Positions 1-6,185 of a stretch of 10,940 bases of DNA are shown here, one piece after another. Position numbers and translations under genes: made by a program. Where the stretch lies: assembly GCA_004553485.1 (NCBI GenBank), contig SFLG01000057.1, positions 1 through 10,940 of the forward strand, in the 5' to 3' direction. How positions within the stretch are numbered: the stretch's first letter is position 1; every line of letters begins with the position of its first letter. Below the pieces are notes generated by a model, which was not told the DNA's origin, ran no database searches, and worked only from the letters and a program-made list of their open reading frames with translations. The stretch comes from Bacteroidales bacterium. GTDB lineage: Bacteria > Bacteroidota > Bacteroidia > Bacteroidales > Muribaculaceae.

Positions 1-195
1 CAGTTCGAGGTTCCCGCCCACGACTTCAAGGACAACGACGCATACCGTTGGATTCCCGTCTCGATTGACCTGTCGAGCGTCAAGATCGGCAAGGACACCG
101 AGATCAGCATCCGCAACTGTGACGAGCAGTGGCCGTGCGCCGAAGCAGCGCGCTACCACCTCGACAACATCAAGATTGTCGACAAGGGCGAGTAA
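1..195 (+). CDS. C-terminal 64 residues of an unidentified, probably beta-sandwich protein (5' truncated)
   Basis: The reading frame is open from the first base to TAA at 193-195. The visible 64 residues alternate short beta-like strands with polar turns and end in YHLDNIKIVDKGE. Such an ending, with a 'xLDNIxIxD' strand, is common at the C-terminus of jelly-roll or carbohydrate-binding-like beta-sandwich domains of secreted Bacteroidota proteins. That comparison is inference from general resemblance; no catalytic motif is visible and the start lies outside the window. A strong hairpin terminator follows 31 bases after the stop, so this is the last gene of its transcript. I do not recognise the family. 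Confidence 0.75.
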   Translation, partial: QFEVPAHDFKDNDAYRWIPVSIDLSSVKIGKDTEISIRNCDEQWPCAEAARYHLDNIKIVDKGE

Positions 196-226
196 TCCCC
201 CGACCGACACACTAATCTGAACCACC

Positions 227-270
227 CGCAGGGTGCAGCTGTCCGCAGCTGCACCCTGCGTTGCGTTTGT
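227..270 (+). terminator. Strong hairpin terminator after the first gene
   Basis: The stem is a perfect 15-bp inverted repeat: CGCAGGGTGCAGCTG at 227-241, a TCCG tetraloop at 242-245 and the exact complement at 246-260. The following bases (261-270) are T-rich but not a clean T run. The position, 31 bases after the stop at 195, fits intrinsic termination of the plus-strand gene. The stem is symmetric, so it could also act on the other strand, but a better minus-strand terminator exists at 359-388. Confidence 0.7.
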
Positions 271-284
271 GGGGCACGCCAAAA

Positions 285-329
285 TAGCTAAAATAGCTAA
301 GGTAGCTTAGATAGCTAAGGTAGCTAAGG
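285..329. repeat. 9-bp tandem repeat array, five units (TAGCTAAGG-like)
   Basis: Five consecutive 9-base units start at 285, 294, 303, 312 and 321: TAGCTAAAA, TAGCTAAGG, TAGCTTAGA, TAGCTAAGG, TAGCTAAGG. The period is exact. The array sits in the untranslated gap between two facing terminators. On the minus strand it would read as LSY repeats in an ORF that I reject as a gene. It shares the TAAG-plus-five-bases pattern with the array at 2922-2993. Confidence 0.85.
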
Positions 330-358
330 TGGCAGGGCAGTGGGCCGGGCCAGCCAGC

Positions 359-388
359 AAAAAAGGCTGCGCCGGATGGCACAGCCTT
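359..388 (-). terminator. Rho-independent terminator of the ferredoxin-thyA-folA operon
   Basis: Read on the minus strand, AAGGCTGTGCC (388-378), an ATCC loop (377-374) and GGCGCAGCCTT (373-363) form an 11-bp stem with a single G-U wobble. It is followed by a T run that is completed at 359. It lies 40 bases after the folA stop. This is a textbook intrinsic terminator and marks the 3' end of the minus-strand operon. Confidence 0.88.
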
Positions 389-428
389 ATGGGTTGTTGG
401 GGGCAGCGGGCGCGGTGGGCCCGGCCTG

Positions 429-989
429 TCAGCGGCGGCGGTAGTCGATGAAGCGGTAGGGGACGCCGGTGCGGGGGTCGGTGTGGACGGGCGACTCGGC
501 GGCGACGCGCCAGACGTCGGGCGAGAGGGCGGGGAAGTGCGTGTCGGCGTCGGGGACGTCGGCGTCGATGACGGTGAGGAGCAGCCGGTCGGCAAGGGGT
601 AGGGCCTGGCGGTATATCTCGCCACCGCCTATCACCATCACCTCGACGTCACCCCCGGCTGCGATATCCTTGTCATGCGTGGCATTGCACACAGTAGCGG
701 CCTTGTCGTGCGTGGCATTGCTCTCGGCGGCTGCGATGGCATCGGCCAGTGTGGTGTGGCACTCGGCGCCGGGGGCTTGCCAGCCGGCGTTGCGCGTGAC
801 AACGATGTTGCGGCGCCCGGGGAGGGCTCCGCCGGGGAGGCTCTCGAATGTCTTGCGGCCCATCACCAGCGGGTGGCCCATGGTGAGCTCCTTGAAGCGC
901 CGCAGGTCGGCACTGATGTGAAAAGGCATATCGCCCTTTATGCCGATGGCACCGTCACGCGCCACCGCAGCAATTATCGTTACTGACAT
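429..989 (-). CDS. folA: Dihydrofolate reductase with an enlarged internal loop
   Basis: FolA reduces dihydrofolate to tetrahydrofolate with NADPH in the cytoplasm and regenerates the cofactor consumed by ThyA. The 186 residues show the family landmarks in order: MPFHISADL (21-29) with the catalytic acid D28, the NADPH-binding GRKT (44-47), the VMVIGGGEIY block (117-126) and DTHFP (149-153), ending in the usual RFIDYRRR-like strand. Most bacterial DHFRs are about 160 residues. The excess is mainly an insertion at about 89-114, just before the IGGG strand, and it contains a 33-bp duplication. The start is ATG at 989. The thyA stop lies 42 bases upstream with no clear promoter between, so the genes are probably co-transcribed. 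Confidence 0.95.
   Translation of the reverse strand: MSVTIIAAVARDGAIGIKGDMPFHISADLRRFKELTMGHPLVMGRKTFESLPGGALPGRRNIVVTRNAGWQAPGAECHTTLADAIAAAESNATHDKAATVCNATHDKDIAAGGDVEVMVIGGGEIYRQALPLADRLLLTVIDADVPDADTHFPALSPDVWRVAAESPVHTDPRTGVPYRFIDYRRR
668..721 (-). repeat. In-frame 33-bp-period duplication inside folA
   Basis: A 21-base sequence at 668-688 recurs at 701-721 with one difference (A675 versus G708). The offset is 33 bases, so the frame is kept. It encodes NATHDK twice (residues 91-96 and 102-107) in the loop before the DHFR IGGG strand. Confidence 0.85.
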
Positions 990-1031
990 ACCGTTAAGGG
1001 TAAAATTTAAAGGTTAAATCGACCACGGCGG

Positions 1032-1826
1032 TTAGACGCTGACGCGGCCGGCGATGTGGGGGTGCGGGTCGTAGTCGGACAGGGTGAAGTCGTCGTAGCT
1101 GAAGCCGAAGATGTCCTTAACGTCCGGGTTGAGCGTCATACGGGGCAGGGGGCGCGGCTCGCGCGACAGCTGCAGGGCTACCTGCTCGAGGTGGTTGTTG
1201 TAGATGTGCGCGTCGCCGAGGGTGTGCACAAACTCGCCCGGCTCGAGGCCCGTCACCTGTGCCACCATCATCAGCAGCAGGGCGTACGAGGCGATATTGA
1301 AGGGCACGCCCAGGAAACAGTCGGCCGAGCGCTGGTAAAGCTGCAGCGACAGGCGTCCGTCGGCCACATAGAACTGGAACATAGCGTGGCACGGCGGCAG
1401 TTTCATGTTGGGGATGTCGGCGACATTCCATGCCGACACTATCAGGCGGCGCGAGTCGGGGTTGGTGCGTATGTCGTTGACCACCTGGCTTATCTGGTCG
1501 ATGAACGTCCCGTCCGGGGCAGGCCACGAGCGCCACTGGTAGCCGTAGATGTGGCCCAGGTCGCCGTCGGCATCGGCCCATTCGTTCCAGATGCGCACGC
1601 CGTGCTCGTTGAGGTAGGCGATGTTGGTGTCGCCGCGCAGAAACCACAGCAGCTCGTATATTATCGACTTGAGATGCAGCTTTTTGGTGGTGAGCAACGG
1701 GAAGCCGTCGCGCAGGTCGAAGCGCATCTGGTGGCCGAAGACACTGCGTGTGCCCGTGCCCGTGCGGTCGCTTTTGGGAGTGCCCTCGTCGACGATACGA
1801 CGTAGCAGGTCGAGATATTGTTTCAT
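1032..1826 (-). CDS. thyA: Thymidylate synthase
   Basis: ThyA methylates dUMP to dTMP using methylenetetrahydrofolate, releasing dihydrofolate. Starting at ATG 1826 the protein has 264 residues, the same length as the E. coli enzyme. It shows the N-terminal DRTGTGT loop (20-26), GYQWR (95-99), the active-site LPPCHAMFQFYV with nucleophile C146, YQRSADCFLGVPFNIASY (dUMP/folate pocket) and the C-terminal DYDPHPHI. The frame is open for 56 codons upstream, but that part overlaps the ferredoxin gene and has no ThyA homology, so I chose the internal start. Its ATG overlaps the ferredoxin stop as ATGA, which suggests translational coupling. folA follows 42 bases downstream. Confidence 0.97.
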   Translation of the reverse strand: MKQYLDLLRRIVDEGTPKSDRTGTGTRSVFGHQMRFDLRDGFPLLTTKKLHLKSIIYELLWFLRGDTNIAYLNEHGVRIWNEWADADGDLGHIYGYQWRSWPAPDGTFIDQISQVVNDIRTNPDSRRLIVSAWNVADIPNMKLPPCHAMFQFYVADGRLSLQLYQRSADCFLGVPFNIASYALLLMMVAQVTGLEPGEFVHTLGDAHIYNNHLEQVALQLSREPRPLPRMTLNPDVKDIFGFSYDDFTLSDYDPHPHIAGRVSV

Positions 1827-2761
1827 TTTGTGGAGGTTTTTTTCGTAGTGGAGATTTTGTTGCAGGTGTCGACAGCTCCCGGCGCCGACGTCTCGGCCGG
1901 GCCGCCGGCCTGTGCCGTTGTGCGTGTGCGCATCATCAGGGGCCACTGTAGGCGCGTGCGCGACGACGACCAGCGTATGGCGCTGTTGGGGCATACCGCC
2001 ACGCAGTCAAAGCACACCACGCAGCGCGAGTTGTCGACCAGGCTCAGGTCGGAGTTTATGCAGCGGCTCTTGCACGTGCGCTCGCAGGCGCCACAGTGCA
2101 CGCACAGGTCGGGGTTGATGTCGAAGCCCATCAGGGCGACGGTGGAGATGCTTCCGAGGGCCGCGCCCACCGGGCAGATGCTGTTGCAGAGCAGACGCCC
2201 CGAGCGCCAGGCCGTCACCGTGCCGACGACAATCACCATCGCCGCCGCCACTACGCCCGACGCCGTCACCGCGCCCCATACCGCGAACAGCCGCGCAAAG
2301 TCGGCGTATGGGTCGAGCCATCCGGTAAGGGTGGACGAGCCCAGGGCCACGGCCTCGACGAAGACCGCCAGGGCGAGTAGCCTGAGGTAGGGGAAGCCGG
2401 GGGCGGCGCTGAAGTGCGTCATCGGCCCTTTGAGCCGGCGCGCCCGCAGACGGCTGACGATGTCCATGCACGTGCCCGCGGGACATACCGTCGAGCAGTA
2501 GACGCGTCCGCAGGTCAGGGTCACTATCAGCCAGAACGCTATCCACGTCAGGCATCCGCCAAGGATGGCGCCGACGAGCTGCATGGCCGACAGGCGTCCG
2601 GCGACAAAGCCGACCCAGCCGCCGAGGCCGCACAGCCCCGCTGTCAGCAGCAGAAGCACTGTCAGCGACACTGTTATTCGGATTATGCGGAGTTTTTTAT
2701 ACAAAAGACGATAGCTTGTCCGCCCTGCGGCGGGAGTGCGAAAAGGGTTGTTGCCCGTCAC
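1823..2761 (-). CDS. Membrane 4Fe-4S polyferredoxin, NapH/MauN-like
   Basis: The 312-residue protein has hydrophobic segments near 27-49, 62-83, 126-147 and 165-185. Between them lie two cysteine motifs, CGRVYCSTVCPAG (84-96) and CNSICP (192-197), as in NapH/RdxA-type membrane electron carriers. The C-terminal third has two ferredoxin motifs: C220-C223-C226-C230 and C247-C250-C253-C257-P. It therefore probably carries two cubane 4Fe-4S clusters and passes electrons at the inner membrane; partners are unknown because no oxidoreductase is adjacent. The tail after about 265 is low-complexity. The start is GTG at 2761: an in-frame TAA lies 27 bases upstream and the next ATG is inside the protein. 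It is the first gene of the operon, overlapping thyA by ATGA. Confidence 0.88.
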   Translation of the reverse strand: MTGNNPFRTPAAGRTSYRLLYKKLRIIRITVSLTVLLLLTAGLCGLGGWVGFVAGRLSAMQLVGAILGGCLTWIAFWLIVTLTCGRVYCSTVCPAGTCMDIVSRLRARRLKGPMTHFSAAPGFPYLRLLALAVFVEAVALGSSTLTGWLDPYADFARLFAVWGAVTASGVVAAAMVIVVGTVTAWRSGRLLCNSICPVGAALGSISTVALMGFDINPDLCVHCGACERTCKSRCINSDLSLVDNSRCVVCFDCVAVCPNSAIRWSSSRTRLQWPLMMRTRTTAQAGGPAETSAPGAVDTCNKISTTKKTSTK

Positions 2762-2791
2762 GTAGGGCCGGACGGTAAAAACAAGTTAGTG

Positions 2792-2824
2792 CAAAGATAC
2801 AAAATTTAGCATAATCAGCTCAAA
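2792..2824 (-). promoter_or_regulatory. Bacteroidota-type promoter for ferredoxin-thyA-folA
   Basis: On the minus strand TTTG (2824-2821) is followed after 21 bases by TATCTTTG (2799-2792), a full match to the Bacteroidota -7 consensus TAnnTTTG. Transcription would begin near 2786, leaving a leader of about 25 bases before the GTG start at 2761. Confidence 0.72.
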
Positions 2825-2869
2825 AACCTCGGAAAAATACTATAAGTTGATTTCTTTCACCGTCTAGGG

Positions 2870-2900
2870 TTGTACGCATTTATAATCTTTTGTAAATTTG
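2870..2900 (+). promoter_or_regulatory. Bacteroidota-type promoter for the endonuclease gene
   Basis: TTG at 2870-2872 is followed after 20 bases by TAAATTTG at 2893-2900, matching TAnnTTTG. Transcription would start near 2907, giving a leader of about 140 bases that carries the 9-bp repeat array. This placement also argues against translation starting at the upstream ATG at 2870, which would lie inside the promoter. Confidence 0.68.
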
Positions 2901-2921
2901 CGTCCCGAGGCCGGAAATTGC

Positions 2922-2993
2922 CGGACAAGTCGGACAGGCCGGAAAGGTCTGATGGGCCTGATAAGTCTGGCAAGTTGGATAAGTCTGACCTTA
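2922..2993. repeat. 9-bp tandem repeat array, eight imperfect units, in the endonuclease leader
   Basis: Eight units with an exact 9-base step begin at 2922, 2931, 2940, 2949, 2958, 2967, 2976 and 2985. Typical units are CGGACAAGT and CTGATAAGT; the last unit is degenerate. In phase they read YAAG plus five bases, like the array at 285-329. The array lies between the promoter and the chosen ATG at 3047, so it is probably transcribed but not translated. Confidence 0.82.
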
Positions 2994-3046
2994 CCTCCTC
3001 CCTCCCTGCCGGAGTGACCAATCTGAATATCAAAAGAAAACAATAT

Positions 3047-5443
3047 ATGAAGACCAAGTTTTTTGCGGCCATCGCCGCAACATTCGTCGCCTGGGGCGCC
3101 TATGCCGCCGAGCCCGCGGGCTATTACAGCTCTTGCGACGGCAAAAACGGAGCGGCACTGTTGAGTGCGCTCAACCAGAAAATCGGAAATCCCTCGGTGA
3201 CGAGCTATGACGGTCTGTGGACCCTCTTCACCAAGTCGGACGTCAAACCCAACGGTCGCCTGTGGGACATGTACTCGACCAAAGAGTGGACGACGGGCCA
3301 GAAATGCGGCAACTACAGCAATGTGGGCGACTGCTACAACCGCGAGCACTCGTTCCCCAAGAGCTGGTTTGACGATGCCCGCCCGATGTACTCGGACGCC
3401 TACCACCTCTACCCCACCGACGGCAAGGTCAACGGCCAGCGCTCAAACTTCCCCTTCGGCGAGTGTGCCAACGGCACCAGCCTGGGCACCTACAACGGCG
3501 TGCGCGCCCTGGGCAAGCTGGGTACGTCCACCTTCCCCGGCTACAGCGGCAAGGTCTTCGAGCCTGACGACCAGTACAAGGGCGACTTTGCCCGCTCGTA
3601 CTTCTATATGGCTGCCGCCTACAACACCAAGATAGCAAGCTGGAACAGCGACATGCTGGCCCACAACAGCTATCCCGCCTTTGCCGACTGGGCGGTGAAC
3701 CTGCTGCTGAAATGGCACCGCCAGGACCCCGTGAGCCAGAAAGAGCTTGACCGCAACGAGGTTGTCGCCGCCCAGCAGAAAAACCGCAACCCCTTCATCG
3801 ACCACCCCGAGCTGGCCGAGTACATCTGGGGCGACAAAAAGACCGTGCCCTGGAGCAGCAGCGGCGTCCCCGCCAAGCCCGAGTTCTCGATTCCCGCCAA
3901 CGGCAGCACTATCGACATGGGCACAATAGCCCTCGGCGCCACCCTCTCGCGCCAGATTAAGGTCAAGGGCGAAGGCCTTACCGCCGCCGCCACCGTCACC
4001 GTCAGCGGCGTCGGCTTCAGCGTCACCCCCGCCAGCCTGTCCGCCGCATCGGTCAACCAGGCCACCGGTACCGAGCTTACTGTAAGCTTCAAAGGCAGCG
4101 CCGACGGCGTCGCCACCGGCAAGCTCACCATCACCTCCGGCGAGGCCGTGACGGGCGTCACCCTCACCGCCCGCACCGTCAGCGCCCTCGAGGCCGGACA
4201 GGCCACCGACATCGGCGCCAACCAGTTCACCGCACACTGGACCTACATCGGCGACGAGGACAGCAACGGCAACTACATCATCACCGTTTACGACGCCTCC
4301 AACGCCGTGGTCGACACCTATCCCCGCAGCGTAAAGGCCACCGACGGCCGGGCCGTCTGCGACGAGCTTGACGCCAACACCCCCTACACCTACACCGTCA
4401 GCAGCAAGACAATGACCTCAAAGCCCGTGGCCTTCACCACCGGCGAGCTCATCCCCTCGGTACTGTTCATGTACGACGGCGAGCTGGCCATGACAGCTGT
4501 CGCCGGGACACCCTCCGAGGCTTACGAAATTTTGCTCGACATCGAGAATATCGCCGAGGACATCAACATCTCGGTCACCGCTCCCTTCCAGGTCACCACC
4601 GACAAGGCCGAGTGGGGCACGTCGGTCACCGTCTCGCCCGTCGAAGACCGCATCTATCTGCGCGTCAACAGCGAGACCGCCGGCCAGTTCACCACCGTGC
4701 TGAAGGCCGTCGCCGGCGACTACATTAACGACGAGACCGAGGTCAGCGCCACCGTCACCGCCGACCTGCCCTTCATGGAGACCTTCGAGGCCAACGTCGC
4801 CGGCTCGTACCTCAGCAACACCGAATACCAGGGCTCGGCCTGCAAGTGGATGCTGGTCAAGAACGCCGGTGTATACGCTGTCGCCAACGAGGCTTACGAG
4901 GGCAGCAACTACCTGCGCTTCGGCAAAAACTCCGACTCGTCCGTCGAGATGGCCGACGCCAAGGAAGGCGGTGTCTCCACCGTCGAGTTCATGGCCCGCA
5001 AGTGGCCCAACGACGCCGATGCCACGCTTAAGGTCGAATACAGCGTCGACGGCGGCGAATGGGCCCAGGCCGGCAGCGACATCAGCCTCACCGACGGCAA
5101 GACCTACAACAAATTCACCGTCACCGTCAACCAGCCCGGCGCCGTGCGCATCCGCATTGCGCAGACCGCCGGTGGCCGCCTCTGCATCGACAACGTCGCC
5201 CTCGGCAGCTATGCCGCCGGCATCGAAGGCGTGGAGAGCGACTACCGCGGCTGGACAGCCTACAGCCACGGCGGACAGCTCGTTGTTGAGCTTAGCGAAG
5301 ATGCTGTAGCCGGCGTTTACGGCGTGGACGGCAAGACATACCACCACGGCCTGCTCAAGGCCGGCACCAACGTCCTCGACGTTCCCGCCGGACTCTATGT
5401 CGTGGCCGTCAAGGACTTCAGCCGCCGTGTCCTGGTCAAGTAA
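3047..5443 (+). CDS. Secreted endonuclease I-family nuclease with beta-sandwich domains and probable T9SS sorting tail
   Basis: From ATG 3047 the protein has 798 residues. Residues 1-21 are a signal peptide ending in AYAAEP. Residues about 25-262 match the bacterial endonuclease I family (EndA/Vvn, PF04231): YNREHSFPKSWF (97-108; H101 would be the catalytic base and E100 a metal ligand), AYHLYPTDGKVNGQRSN (118-134), KGDFARSYFYM and WHRQDPVSQKELDRN. Two or more Ig/fibronectin-like segments (about 277-570) follow, then a jelly-roll-like region (about 575-722) ending in RLCIDNVAL. The tail GVDGKTYHHG...LPAGLYVV-like...RRVLVK (759-798) resembles a T9SS type A sorting domain. The likely role is cleavage of extracellular DNA/RNA at the cell surface or outside. 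The upstream extension from 2870 is rejected because it runs through the promoter and repeats. Confidence 0.92.
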   Translation: MKTKFFAAIAATFVAWGAYAAEPAGYYSSCDGKNGAALLSALNQKIGNPSVTSYDGLWTLFTKSDVKPNGRLWDMYSTKEWTTGQKCGNYSNVGDCYNREHSFPKSWFDDARPMYSDAYHLYPTDGKVNGQRSNFPFGECANGTSLGTYNGVRALGKLGTSTFPGYSGKVFEPDDQYKGDFARSYFYMAAAYNTKIASWNSDMLAHNSYPAFADWAVNLLLKWHRQDPVSQKELDRNEVVAAQQKNRNPFIDHPELAEYIWGDKKTVPWSSSGVPAKPEFSIPANGSTIDMGTIALGATLSRQIKVKGEGLTAAATVTVSGVGFSVTPASLSAASVNQATGTELTVSFKGSADGVATGKLTITSGEAVTGVTLTARTVSALEAGQATDIGANQFTAHWTYIGDEDSNGNYIITVYDASNAVVDTYPRSVKATDGRAVCDELDANTPYTYTVSSKTMTSKPVAFTTGELIPSVLFMYDGELAMTAVAGTPSEAYEILLDIENIAEDINISVTAPFQVTTDKAEWGTSVTVSPVEDRIYLRVNSETAGQFTTVLKAVAGDYINDETEVSATVTADLPFMETFEANVAGSYLSNTEYQGSACKWMLVKNAGVYAVANEAYEGSNYLRFGKNSDSSVEMADAKEGGVSTVEFMARKWPNDADATLKVEYSVDGGEWAQAGSDISLTDGKTYNKFTVTVNQPGAVRIRIAQTAGGRLCIDNVALGSYAAGIEGVESDYRGWTAYSHGGQLVVELSEDAVAGVYGVDGKTYHHGLLKAGTNVLDVPAGLYVVAVKDFSRRVLVK

Positions 5444-5459
5444 CGACCTTGACGAGGCG

Positions 5460-6173
5460 ATGATGCGCACGGGACTCCTGCTGGGCGACGCCGCAATGCG
5501 TCGCCTGGCGGAGGCTCGCGTCATCATCCTGGGCTGCGGAGGCGTGGGCTCGTGGTGCGTCGAGGCCCTTGCCCGCAGCGGGGTGGGGCACATCACCGTG
5601 GTCGACAGCGACACCGTGGCCGTGTCCAACATCAATCGTCAGCTTGTGGCCGACTTCACCACCGTGGGCCAGCTCAAGGCCGACGTCATGGCCCGGCGCA
5701 TACACAACGTCAGCCCCTCTTGCCGCGTGCACGCCGTTGCCGGGGTGTACACCGCCGCCAATGCCGACAGCTTCGACCTCGACAGCTACGACGTCATCGT
5801 CGATGCCATCGACTCGCTCGACGCCAAGGCCGACCTTATCCTGCGTGCCACGCGTTGCCGCCACGCGCGCCTTGTCTCGTCGATGGGCGCGGCGCTGAAG
5901 ACCGACATCCTGTCGGTGGATGTGGCCGAGTTCTACGACGTCAAGGGCTGCCCGCTGGCACGTGCCCTGCGCGACCGCTTCAAGCGCATGGGCCGGTTCC
6001 CCGCCCGCAAGTTCAAGTGCGTGTATAGCCCCAAGTCGCAGCCCAACAGCCGCGAGCTGCCGCCGTCGGTCACCGCCAACGGCACCAAGCGCGTCAACGG
6101 CACCCTCGTCACCGCCACCGCCGTCTTCGGCCTCCTTCTGGCCCAGCTTACCCTCTCCCGCCTCATTGCATAA
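5460..6173 (+). CDS. tcdA: TcdA-like tRNA threonylcarbamoyladenosine dehydratase (ThiF/E1 family)
   Basis: The 237-residue protein begins RTGLLLGDAAMRRL and has the nucleotide-binding GCGGVGS (25-31), VVDSDTV (47-53), the E1-type SNINRQ (56-61) and VDAIDS (114-119), followed by VSSMGAALKTD. This order is typical of TcdA/CsdL enzymes, which use ATP to cyclise t6A37 in tRNA to ct6A; E. coli TcdA is somewhat longer (about 268). The general ThiF family also includes MoeB and ThiF, but the LLLG start and the VSSMGAALK segment favour TcdA. ATG is possible at 5460 or 5463. The endonuclease stop lies 16 bases upstream with no terminator, and the ATPase gene begins 12 bases downstream, so the three are probably co-transcribed. 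Confidence 0.87.
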   Translation: MMRTGLLLGDAAMRRLAEARVIILGCGGVGSWCVEALARSGVGHITVVDSDTVAVSNINRQLVADFTTVGQLKADVMARRIHNVSPSCRVHAVAGVYTAANADSFDLDSYDVIVDAIDSLDAKADLILRATRCRHARLVSSMGAALKTDILSVDVAEFYDVKGCPLARALRDRFKRMGRFPARKFKCVYSPKSQPNSRELPPSVTANGTKRVNGTLVTATAVFGLLLAQLTLSRLIA

Positions 6174-6185
6174 AACCCCAACCCA

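Noticed and set aside
212..625. Minus-strand ORF of 137 residues rich in Pro, Ser and Thr
   Set aside because: It overlaps folA and both terminators, and its LSY repeats come from the 9-bp array; composition is that of a shadow frame.
1827..1994. N-terminal extension of thyA by 56 codons
   Set aside because: It lies entirely within the ferredoxin gene in another frame; the 264-residue form has the standard ThyA length and an ATGA overlap start.
2922..2993. CRISPR-like array
   Set aside because: Units of 9 bases without spacers are tandem repeats, and no cas genes are present.
2870..3046. In-frame upstream extension of the endonuclease gene (59 extra codons from ATG 2870)
   Set aside because: It begins inside the promoter, runs through the 9-bp repeats, and would bury a clear signal peptide that starts at 3047.
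3443..4237. Minus-strand ORF of 264 residues opposite the endonuclease
   Set aside because: Gly/Ala-rich antisense shadow of the nuclease domain.
5397..5459. Upstream start for tcdA at ATG 5397
   Set aside because: It overlaps the T9SS-tail codons of the endonuclease, and the TcdA homology begins at RTGLLLG just after 5460.
4418..5635. Minus-strand ORF of 405 residues opposite the endonuclease and tcdA genes
   Set aside because: It is antisense to well-supported domains; long antisense frames are expected in GC-rich coding DNA and it shows no family motif.
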